From: JBCCGE01 sp039029455
GTDB taxonomy: Bacteria; Pseudomonadota; Gammaproteobacteria; Arenicellales; Poriferihabitantaceae
Direction: 5' to 3'
NCBI GenBank assembly: GCA_039029455.1
Contig: JBCCGE010000001.1
Span: 62,001 to 126,000 of the forward strand
DNA: 64,000 nt
Within the stretch, counting starts at the first letter, position 1, and the number at the start of each line of letters is the position of its first letter. The notes under the pieces are model-generated. The model searched no databases. It saw only the letters and a list, made by a program, of their open reading frames with translations, and was not told the origin of the DNA. Position numbers and translations under genes: made by a program. Below are positions 50,421-58,221 of the stretch, piece after piece.

Positions 50421-51173
50421 ATGACAAAAAGACGATGTTTGATAACCGGAGGTGCCGGTGGCGTGGGAACGGCGGTGGCCCATGGTTTGTCCGCTGCAGG
50501 CTTCCACGTAGTGGTCAGTGATCTCGAGGAGGGAGCCTGCCAACAGGTGGTTGCCGACGTCGAAAAAAATGGCGGAAGTGCGGAAGCGGTTGTATTGGAT
50601 GTTACCGATCGTGCCGCTGTAGAGGCAGTCTTTGTGGATCAGGACAATAAAGGCGGAATTGACACGTTGGTGACGTCTGCCGCAATTGTCAAAGCTGCGC
50701 CCATTCTGGAATTCTCACCGGAAGACTGGAGCCGTATTCTTGAGGTCAACCTCACCGGCACGTTTCATTGCTGCCAGTGCGCCGGTCGGCGAATGGTTGA
50801 AAAAGGCTTTGGTCGAATCATCACGATCAGTTCGGTGAACGGCCAAATTGCCAATTCCCATCGGGGCGCCTATTCATGCACCAAAGGCGGTGTGGATTCA
50901 TTGACGCGATTGTTTGCCGCTGAATTGGGTGGCAAGGGCGTCACTGCGAATGCCGTATCACCTACACCTGTCGATACGCCAATGATTAAAAAAGTGCACG
51001 GACCGAAAGACAGAAAGCTGTGGTACGACCAGATTCCGGCAAAGCGTTACGCACAACCCGAAGAAGTTGCGGCAGCGGTGAAGTATCTGGCTTCTGAAGA
51101 GGCCGGCTACGTCAATGGCCACACTCTTAACCTCGATGGCGGGTTTATGGCCTCGGGAATTCTGCTGGACTAG
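50421..51173 (+). CDS. Short-chain dehydrogenase/reductase (FabG-like)
   Basis: A 250-residue classical SDR. The cofactor loop is TGGAGGVG at about 8-15 and the NNAG-like motif is SAAIV. The catalytic triad is Ser (TISSVNG), Tyr and Lys (YSCTKGG), with the terminal GGFMASG. The nucleotide loop with an Asp at the end of strand two (VVSDLEEG) suggests NAD preference. The gene has an AGGG-type ribosome site. It is isolated; the substrate is unknown, although it could be a beta-ketoacyl or hydroxy acid reductase. Confidence 0.9.
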   Translation: MTKRRCLITGGAGGVGTAVAHGLSAAGFHVVVSDLEEGACQQVVADVEKNGGSAEAVVLDVTDRAAVEAVFVDQDNKGGIDTLVTSAAIVKAAPILEFSPEDWSRILEVNLTGTFHCCQCAGRRMVEKGFGRIITISSVNGQIANSHRGAYSCTKGGVDSLTRLFAAELGGKGVTANAVSPTPVDTPMIKKVHGPKDRKLWYDQIPAKRYAQPEEVAAAVKYLASEEAGYVNGHTLNLDGGFMASGILLD

Positions 51174-51208
51174 CTTCAGACAATACACCGAATTCCAACC
51201 GCTTAGAC

Positions 51209-52120
51209 TTATCGCCCGGTTTTTGCGTTCACCGGCAAATCATGTTTAGCGGAAACATGCGCCTGCTCCAGATGGCGGGAGCGGAAATGAATCCAGGCCA
51301 CACCGGCGAGAATCATCATTCCACCGACGATCAGGATAAGTGTAATTTCGTCGCCCAGCAGCCAGACACCGCCAATAACGCCGAATATTGGCGAGAGCAG
51401 TGAATACGGTGCCACCTGACTGACCGGGTAGTGTCTGAGAAGATAATAGAGTCCGGAGTTGGCAACCACAGAACTCATAAAAGCCGTATACAGCAGCGCC
51501 AGCCAACCAACCGTCGACGCCTGAACGACTACATCCCAGTGGTTGTTCTCAAAGACGAGAGATGTGGCCAAAAGTGTTGGAGAACTTACCAGTGATATCC
51601 AAACCACAATGGTAAGCGGATGAATCGATCCCAGCTCACGAATCCGAATCATTCCGTATGCGGCAAAGCCGCAGGAAATCGCCATCCAGACCAAAGCGGG
51701 GATATCGTTGAATGCTGCGGGATCGAATCCGATCACCATTGCGCCGCTCATGGCAATGGTGATACCAAGAATTCTGTTGATTCCGATTTTCTCTCCCAGT
51801 AACAGCACACCCAACAGGATTGCGAAGGGTACCTCCAACTTGCTGAACAGGGCAATTGAGGAAATATTGCTTGCCAGCGAAACAGACAGGTACAGCGACA
51901 GATACATTCCCGTTCCCATCAGCAGACCCACTTTAATCAGCGGCCGGATCAGATCTCTGGGGACCTTCAAAAACGGGAACAGGCACAAAACAAGCAGAGT
52001 AAACCGGATACCGGTAAAAAGAATTGGAGGGAAATCCCTAAGACCGATACTTGCCGCGACGTACATTGATCCCCAAAGCAGATTAATCAGTACAGCAAGG
52101 AGTGTGTGCGACAGTTTCAA
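51209..52120 (-). CDS. EamA/DMT family transporter
   Basis: A 303-residue inner-membrane protein with ten transmembrane segments in two EamA repeats. It begins with the typical LLAVLINLLWGSMYVAASIGL segment and ends in a basic, His-containing tail (RSRHLEQAHVSAKHD). Likely exports a metabolite or amino acid. It is not in an operon: the SDR upstream on the other strand is convergent and a sulfotransferase follows divergently. Confidence 0.92.
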   Translation of the reverse strand: MKLSHTLLAVLINLLWGSMYVAASIGLRDFPPILFTGIRFTLLVLCLFPFLKVPRDLIRPLIKVGLLMGTGMYLSLYLSVSLASNISSIALFSKLEVPFAILLGVLLLGEKIGINRILGITIAMSGAMVIGFDPAAFNDIPALVWMAISCGFAAYGMIRIRELGSIHPLTIVVWISLVSSPTLLATSLVFENNHWDVVVQASTVGWLALLYTAFMSSVVANSGLYYLLRHYPVSQVAPYSLLSPIFGVIGGVWLLGDEITLILIVGGMMILAGVAWIHFRSRHLEQAHVSAKHDLPVNAKTGR

Positions 52121-52353
52121 TATTAATTTTCGGACGTATTAAATTGAATTGCCGAATTTGGTCCTGAAAGCCATTGGTATAAATGAATGACGATATGGAA
52201 AGCTGAATGGACCGTGGGAAACTCGTAAGGAAACACTGGAGTTTCTTACTGATGTAACGCAAAAATTCATATCTATTGTATGGTTAAGTGTCAAAACAAG
52301 TGAGAAGAGCAGAAACTTGCGAAATCAAATTCCTAAAACGTTGTTGGTCTAAC

Positions 52354-53022
52354 ATGGCTTTCTATTGCCTGAAAAATGAGTCCAGAAAATTCATTATCTG
52401 TGTTAATCCAAAATGTGGTTGCACCACAATCAGAGACTGGTTTGTTCACACTCTTGAAGAATCGCTATCTGAAGTCGACAGGAGTTGCGGCCGGTACATG
52501 ATACCGCCCGAAACGCTCCATTTGTATCCGGACTACTTCAAAGCTCTCGTTGTTCAGAATCCGTTGCGCCGCCTGGTCAGCTTCTATTACAAATTCGTCG
52601 TGACTGGCAGCGAACGGTGGTGTCACGCAGATCAGGAGGCAATTCTATCTCTGGAGAATCATACCTTCCGACAGTTCATTAGAGTTCTGACAGATCTTGC
52701 GATTCGAAGTTGTAGTTTTCAACATCACCTTGTGTCGCAAACGGAACAGATCAAGATGATACCCTTTGACGAGGTTATTAAAACTAAAGACATCGCGTTT
52801 GGTTTGAAACGCATTAACCAGCGTCTGGGTATTGTGTACGAACCTTTGTGTTTAAACGCATCCGGGTATTCAGACGCCAGAGGTAGAAATGTCTGCGACA
52901 TTACTCCTGATGAACTGTCGACATTGCCTGTTTATTCGTATGATCAATTCTATGATTCGGCGCTAAGAGAAATGGTCTCGGCTCTCTATGCGGATGATAT
53001 TCACTACTATGAGTCAATCTGA
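52354..53022 (+). CDS. Sulfotransferase family protein
   Basis: The ATG at 52354 gives a 222-residue protein beginning close to the PAPS-binding loop (FIICVNPKCGCTTIRDWF, the 5'-PSB motif with the Lys). A GTG at 52288 would add 22 residues. The 3'-phosphate motif is VVQNPLRRLVSFYYKF with the Arg and Ser of family 2 carbohydrate sulfotransferases. The rest is a mix of helices with four or more Cys. The coding strand is clearly richer in A and T than its neighbours, which suggests horizontal acquisition. It may modify a surface polysaccharide; the acceptor is unknown. Confidence 0.8.
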   Translation: MAFYCLKNESRKFIICVNPKCGCTTIRDWFVHTLEESLSEVDRSCGRYMIPPETLHLYPDYFKALVVQNPLRRLVSFYYKFVVTGSERWCHADQEAILSLENHTFRQFIRVLTDLAIRSCSFQHHLVSQTEQIKMIPFDEVIKTKDIAFGLKRINQRLGIVYEPLCLNASGYSDARGRNVCDITPDELSTLPVYSYDQFYDSALREMVSALYADDIHYYESI

Positions 53023-53109
53023 CTGCGCCTGAACTCTAAGGCTTGCTTTCACTGTTGACGATAACGAGAAAATTGGATCAATCTGAAAGTGTCGCCGAAG
53101 TTTAAGAGC

Positions 53110-53673
53110 TCAACCCGGAGGCAGTAAAAGATCCTCCAGAAAAAATGCGGCGAGTTCCGCCCGATTTTCGAGATTGGCCTTGGCGTATATGTTGCTGGCC
53201 TGTTGCCGGACTGTTTTTTCGCTGGTGCCTCTGAATTGCGCCAGCTCTTTTATGCTGATTCCTTTTATTAGCAAAAGCGCGACCTCTTTTTCGGCTTTAG
53301 AAAGATTCCAGTGCTCGAACTGCTGGTCAATTTCTGTACCCAGTCCCTGGAGCAGTCTGGACGCGCGTTTCTTCCACATAACAAGATCATTGTTCGAATG
53401 CTTTACCACCCGTTCAAGGTGACGGTTGCGAGCGCGGGTTGCGCTTGGACGTTGCATCCAGATGTAGACGAGCGTGCTGGCAATAAAAGCACTGATGACT
53501 AAATCCATCAGCAGTTCAAGGGTAGTGCCTCCATCGGACCAGTCATCATAGAGGTCAAACACCGTGGCGCCCGCCACAGCAGCCAGTGCTGCGAATACAA
53601 GTACTCTTTCAAGGTCAGGTCGATTACTCAAGAGGCAAGAGTTGACAATTACGATAGATTCCAGGAGTTCCAA
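53110..53673 (-). CDS. Membrane-anchored LuxR-type transcriptional regulator
   Basis: A 187-residue protein with two N-terminal membrane segments (about 22-40 and 55-73), a coiled linker and a C-terminal LuxR helix-turn-helix (about 125-180: LSKAEKEVALLLIKGISIKELAQFRGTSEKTVRQQASNIYAKANLENRAELAAFFL). It has no receiver or autoinducer domain, so the membrane part may itself sense a signal. It is divergent from the MipA-like gene, which is a likely target. Such small membrane-bound regulators control envelope or adhesion genes in some bacteria. Confidence 0.85.
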   Translation of the reverse strand: MELLESIVIVNSCLLSNRPDLERVLVFAALAAVAGATVFDLYDDWSDGGTTLELLMDLVISAFIASTLVYIWMQRPSATRARNRHLERVVKHSNNDLVMWKKRASRLLQGLGTEIDQQFEHWNLSKAEKEVALLLIKGISIKELAQFRGTSEKTVRQQASNIYAKANLENRAELAAFFLEDLLLPPG

Positions 53674-53862
53674 TAATCGACAGTTCGTATCGATTACTCA
53701 ACCTATATAACAAACTCTCCTGATAATGTAAGTAGGACAAATGTCCAATAAATGCCGATGTCTTCAACAAATTTGGTTCATGGTACGTATCTCGGATGCC
53801 TCCAATACAAAGTTCGCGTAGTTTAAATCTCTGTCAATCTACCGATCTGGAGGAAATCCGCT

Positions 53863-54684
53863 ATGCGTTTATCTTTAACACTGGTTGTACTTTCGCTGTG
53901 TGCTTCGCCCGCGCAGGCCAGCGACCCCCTTACCCTCGATCCTCAAAGTCCCTGGTATCTTTTCGATTCGGAACCGGGATGGCACTTTGACCTTGGCTTA
54001 GGTCTCGAGCTGGAGCCAAATTATGCCGGTGCAGACGATTCCACGTCAGAAGTTGCGGCTTTTGCGCAGGCGGTGTATCACAGCGAAAAAGGGCATCGGT
54101 ATTTTCTGGGCCTCGGTGAGGTTGGATTGAATTATTCCATTTCACCCAACACCCAGATTCAGGCTTTTCTGGAATATGAAGAGGGCAGAGAAGTCGATGA
54201 CGACGAATTGTTAATCGGTTTAGAACCAATCGACTCGACGTTCGAAGGTCAGTTTACCCTCGCACGGCGGTTTGGAAATAAAACGGTATTTGCAACTCTG
54301 CAGCCGGATGTCGCTGGCGATGCTAACAAAGGACTGGTGTGGTTTATCGGCGCAAGCCGTGACTGGATGTCCGCAGATGAGACTTGGCGGTTCGGTACGC
54401 GACTGGACCTCAGCGGAGCGAATGCAGAATACATGCAGACAGAATTTGGTATTAGTGCAGTCGAGGCAGCACGAACCCGATTCGACGAGTACACTCCCGG
54501 AAGTGGTCTGAAATCAGCCACGCTGGGATTGTCAGCGGAGTACTTCATCAACAACAGACTTAGTGTTCTGAGTACCATGGAGGTCGAACGGTATCTGGAC
54601 AAGGCGTCAGCGAGTCCCTTAATTCAGGATGTAGGATCCGATACAACGGTAGAAGCCAGTGTTTTGCTTCGCTGGAGGTTCTGA
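53863..54684 (+). CDS. MipA/OmpV family outer-membrane protein
   Basis: A 273-residue protein with a GGAGGA ribosome site 8 bases before the ATG and a signal peptide of about 20 residues (SPAQA). The mature part shows the family opening WHFDLGLGLELEPNYAGADDST, with many beta strands and a terminal Phe (LLRWRF). MipA-family proteins are beta-barrels or scaffold proteins for murein enzymes; the OmpV branch also takes part in outer-membrane permeability. It is divergent from the membrane LuxR gene. Its final function here is not known. Confidence 0.9.
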   Translation: MRLSLTLVVLSLCASPAQASDPLTLDPQSPWYLFDSEPGWHFDLGLGLELEPNYAGADDSTSEVAAFAQAVYHSEKGHRYFLGLGEVGLNYSISPNTQIQAFLEYEEGREVDDDELLIGLEPIDSTFEGQFTLARRFGNKTVFATLQPDVAGDANKGLVWFIGASRDWMSADETWRFGTRLDLSGANAEYMQTEFGISAVEAARTRFDEYTPGSGLKSATLGLSAEYFINNRLSVLSTMEVERYLDKASASPLIQDVGSDTTVEASVLLRWRF

Positions 54685-55077
54685 ATCGGATTCTGGTCTG
54701 GGTACGGCTGACAAAAAAGCAGGTTCGATTCTGTAAAAAAATGCCGAATCCGGCCCCGGCTGCGTTCGTTCAGAAACCCTGCGAAAAGACCGTAGACTGC
54801 GTACTGAGCGGGTTCAGGATGAACAGCTCCGCCGCTCAACGCTGTCAATTGTCCGGAATGTCGATTATGATTCTGCGGCGGGAACCGAGAGTCAGCGTCA
54901 GAAACGGATGCATAATCGGCATAAAGCCAAAGCAAATACGAGACCCCAAGCTTTTCCGTTCCGCTCGACAGTCGGTTCGGTGTATTCGTATTCCCCGCAA
55001 CCTGGATTGGTGTGCCCGGGTTTTATTTTACCGATATGTTTTTGGGGTATTGAATGGTGCAATCAGGAAGACAGCTT
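54685..55077. other. Gene-free stretch before the protease gene
   Basis: About 390 bases with no frame I can support: both strands hold open frames, but their translations look like shadow products. No strong inverted repeat with a T run was seen, so I can name no terminator for the MipA gene. The likely promoter of the protease gene is near its AT-rich end (about 55020-55060). Confidence 0.3.
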
Positions 55078-57132
55078 ATGTTTTGGAGACAGTCCGTAAG
55101 GTATTTGCTTTGCATACTCGGAGCGTTGGTTTTTTTACAGGGTGTGGCGCATGCAAACACTGGCGAACCGCCTCGACTTTTGAAAGAAACTCGCACTCAG
55201 AAATCAGCGATACCAGCCGTCACTCTCCAGGCGATTGATGCGTCGGCATTGAGAAGTGCTGAGGCGGCCAAGTCGATAGGTTCAACGGTGCGAACCAAAA
55301 TCGTGAGCTTTGCGGTGACAGAAGAAACCTCACTTGCACCCCATACCCATGGCGCCTGGACGGATGTATCTGACGGACGAATCTGGCGTCTCAGAATTGT
55401 GGGTCCGGGCTCCACAGATTTGAATTTAGGATTTACCGACTTCTTTCTGCCGAAAGGAGCAACGCTGCATGTTTATGACCCGGTGAGCGGTTATTTCCAG
55501 GGCCCCTATACGGCAGATCAGAATCAGTCTTATCGTCAACTCTGGACGCCCGTAATACCGGGTAATGAAACGGTCGTGGAAGTATTTGTGCCAACTTCTG
55601 AGCTGGGGCTTCTGGAGCTCGAATTGGGTCAGGTTGGCAAAGGGTTTCTTGACGTTTTCAATCAAGGGTTGTCTTCGTTACAAAAGCAGGGATCATGCAA
55701 CATTGACGTTGCGTGTCCTCTCGGCGATGGGTGGCGCGATGAAATTCGCAGCGTTGCTGTGTACGGCCTCAACGGTTCAACATTTTGTACTGGAACATTG
55801 ATCAACAATGTCACCCAGGATTTCACACCATATTTTCTGACCGCAGACCACTGCAATATCAGCAGTCAAAACGCACCATCGGTCGTCGTATACTGGAATT
55901 TTGAATCTCCCAATTGCGGCGACCTGGACAACGGGTCGTTGAGTCAGTCGACATCAGGGGCCACACTACGGGCGCAGAATACGGACAATGACATGTCCCT
56001 GCTCGAACTTAGTGAGCAACCGAATACTCTCTACAATGTCTATTACGCGGGTTGGGATGCAAGCGCATTGTCGCCCACCTCATCCATCGCAATCCACCAT
56101 CCCAATACGGATGAAAAGGCAATATCATTTAACGATGATGCCTTGACCACGACAGACAGCTGCATCCTTTTTTCCCAAACTATCAGTGATACCCATTGGA
56201 ACGTCGACAACTGGGAGCAGGGCACGACCGAACCCGGATCGTCGGGGTCCGGGCTGTTCGATCCGGCAACTCAGCGTCTGATCGGCTATTTGTCCGGTGG
56301 CTCAGCCTCGTGTTTGAACACTGCGGGCAACGATTGTTATGGAAAGTTTTCAGTGGGCTGGAGCAACGGCTTATCGACCTGGCTTGATCCAAACAATACC
56401 GGAACACTATTTGTTGATGGCGCCAATCCTCCGTCGGGTCCGGCTATAGATGAAACCAGAGTCGGAGACTCAAGGACACTCTCATCGGCGACACTATCGG
56501 AGTGGTTTTACGGCAAAACAGAGTTGCCCGATGGATTGAGTGCTCTTACTGTCTCGCTCACCCCTGTCAATGGTGACCCGAATTTGTACACGCGAGCAAA
56601 TCAGCTTCCGGATCTTTCGAACTATGATTGCCGTCCGCTCGCAGGTGGTGCAAGCGCGGAAGTATGTGCCGAAGAGAACCCACCCGAAGGCAGTCACTTT
56701 TGGGGCATCAACACTTCAGCGGCGTATACAGATGCGGAGCTTCAGATTACCGGGTCTGTGAATCCGGGCGATCGTGTCACCGGTATTTCGGAGTCCAGTA
56801 CGGGATTCTGGACCATCTACGAATTGTCTCTGCCTGAAGCGATCGATGACTTCAGCATTACTATGGACGCAACCGGCGCAACAGGCGATCCCGATTTGTA
56901 TGTGCGCTATAACGCAGAACCGACGTTGGATAACTACGATTGTCGACCTTTTCAGGCGTCCGGCATCTCGGAAACATGTGAGATTACAAGCCCACAGGCC
57001 GGAATCTACTACATTGGAATAAATCCTTTCTCTGCGTATTCCAACGTCGTCTTGACGATTGGAAACAGCAGTGATCTTTTGTGTTTCCCGATTATCACTG
57101 TAAGTACGCGAATAGCCGTCATCTGTATCTGA
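55078..57132 (+). CDS. Secreted trypsin-like serine protease with two C-terminal PPC-type domains
   Basis: The ATG at 55078 follows AGGAAG and opens on a 27-residue signal peptide. A propeptide-like region leads to a lysyl-endopeptidase-type catalytic domain: His in PYFLTADHCN, Asp in NDMSLLEL, Ser in TEPGSSGSGLFDP, with several Cys for disulfides. Two PPC-type beta domains follow, each with NGDPNLYTR/TGDPDLYVR, then LxNYDCRP and GIN segments. The 684-residue protein ends oddly: after VVLTIGNSSD comes LLCFPIITVSTRIAVICI, which does not look like a domain end. It probably is secreted and digests extracellular protein. Confidence 0.9.
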   Translation: MFWRQSVRYLLCILGALVFLQGVAHANTGEPPRLLKETRTQKSAIPAVTLQAIDASALRSAEAAKSIGSTVRTKIVSFAVTEETSLAPHTHGAWTDVSDGRIWRLRIVGPGSTDLNLGFTDFFLPKGATLHVYDPVSGYFQGPYTADQNQSYRQLWTPVIPGNETVVEVFVPTSELGLLELELGQVGKGFLDVFNQGLSSLQKQGSCNIDVACPLGDGWRDEIRSVAVYGLNGSTFCTGTLINNVTQDFTPYFLTADHCNISSQNAPSVVVYWNFESPNCGDLDNGSLSQSTSGATLRAQNTDNDMSLLELSEQPNTLYNVYYAGWDASALSPTSSIAIHHPNTDEKAISFNDDALTTTDSCILFSQTISDTHWNVDNWEQGTTEPGSSGSGLFDPATQRLIGYLSGGSASCLNTAGNDCYGKFSVGWSNGLSTWLDPNNTGTLFVDGANPPSGPAIDETRVGDSRTLSSATLSEWFYGKTELPDGLSALTVSLTPVNGDPNLYTRANQLPDLSNYDCRPLAGGASAEVCAEENPPEGSHFWGINTSAAYTDAELQITGSVNPGDRVTGISESSTGFWTIYELSLPEAIDDFSITMDATGATGDPDLYVRYNAEPTLDNYDCRPFQASGISETCEITSPQAGIYYIGINPFSAYSNVVLTIGNSSDLLCFPIITVSTRIAVICI

Positions 57133-57252
57133 ACACTGTCGAGAACGTTCCGATTAGGAATTGCCGGGTTTTAATGGATTGGGTTCACCCTAATCACTCG
57201 TATGTCGTCACGACATTAGGTGGTACAAACTAAATAGAGACCATAATTTACA

Positions 57253-58116
57253 GTGCTACGGTTTGAGCCAATTCAGGACGCACCGTTGGGTGCGGAAGTT
57301 GTAAATTACGACTTTTCGAGGCCGCTTGATGCGAGGGTTTTGGAAGCGTTTGAGGATGCGCTTGAACGTTACGGTGTTCTGATATTTAGACATCATTCCC
57401 CATCTGCGGCAGAACAGATCGCGTTTAGCAGACAGTTTGGTGTGCTGGAAACCGCGACATCCAAAGAAGGCGGTCACGAATCTCATCCGGAGTTGATGGT
57501 CGTGGGTAACCCGCCCGGACGTCTTATCACATTTTCACCGGCTAATCCGGATGGCGATCTGGAGTGGCATGCCGACAACATGCATCTCACGAATACGGCG
57601 AGGTTGTCGGTATTGCATGCAATCAAAGTCCCAAAATCAGGAGGCGACACATTGTTCGCCTGCATGTTTGCAGCGTACGATGATCTGAGTGAGCGAGAGC
57701 GTCGTGAGTTCGAACAACTCAAGATGGTTCACTCGATTAGCGGACTGGAGACGTATCTGGAGGAAAATACAGGTGAGGCATCGAGAGACGCAATTGGACC
57801 CACCTATGGTACTGACAAGGTTGTCTGGCCTTTGGTACAACACCATCATCGGACCGGTCGCAAGTCGCTCTATTTAGGTTCCCACGTCACAATAGGCGTG
57901 GAAGACTGGCCCGTCGATAAAAGCCGTGCTCTGATCAGGAAACTGGTGGATCGTGCAACCCGACCTGAATTCCAACTGCGCTACCGGTGGCAGCAAGGTG
58001 ATGTGGTGATGTGGGACAACCGCCGCGTTCTGCATGCCGGTACTTACTACGACGTCCGTCGCTATGATCGTCTGTTGTACCGGACGACGGTGCGAGACCC
58101 GTACCCGGCTACCTGA
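57253..58116 (+). CDS. TauD/TfdA family 2-oxoglutarate oxygenase
   Basis: A 287-residue enzyme with a GTG start. The iron ligands are the HxD of LEWHADNMHL and the distal His of RRVLHAGTYYDVRRYDRLLYRTTV, which also holds the co-substrate Arg. The N-terminus (LGAEVVNYDFSRPLD) is the family opening. TauD-type enzymes cleave taurine or 2,4-D-like compounds by oxygenation; closely related ones use other substrates. It is isolated; the substrate is unknown. It is one of four clear Fe(II)/2OG oxygenases in the window. Confidence 0.92.
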   Translation: MLRFEPIQDAPLGAEVVNYDFSRPLDARVLEAFEDALERYGVLIFRHHSPSAAEQIAFSRQFGVLETATSKEGGHESHPELMVVGNPPGRLITFSPANPDGDLEWHADNMHLTNTARLSVLHAIKVPKSGGDTLFACMFAAYDDLSERERREFEQLKMVHSISGLETYLEENTGEASRDAIGPTYGTDKVVWPLVQHHHRTGRKSLYLGSHVTIGVEDWPVDKSRALIRKLVDRATRPEFQLRYRWQQGDVVMWDNRRVLHAGTYYDVRRYDRLLYRTTVRDPYPAT

Positions 58117-58221
58117 AAGTTATAGAAAATGAAATCAGAACGAATTTGCTATAGTTGCTGATTCAAAGCGTTGAGTCTAGCGCCCCAGCGTTTCTGCTAT
58201 CAGAACTAAAAATTCACAATT

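Noticed and set aside
54741..55238. 165-codon plus-strand frame before the protease gene
   Set aside because: It overlaps the signal peptide of the protease in another frame and its translation resembles no protein.
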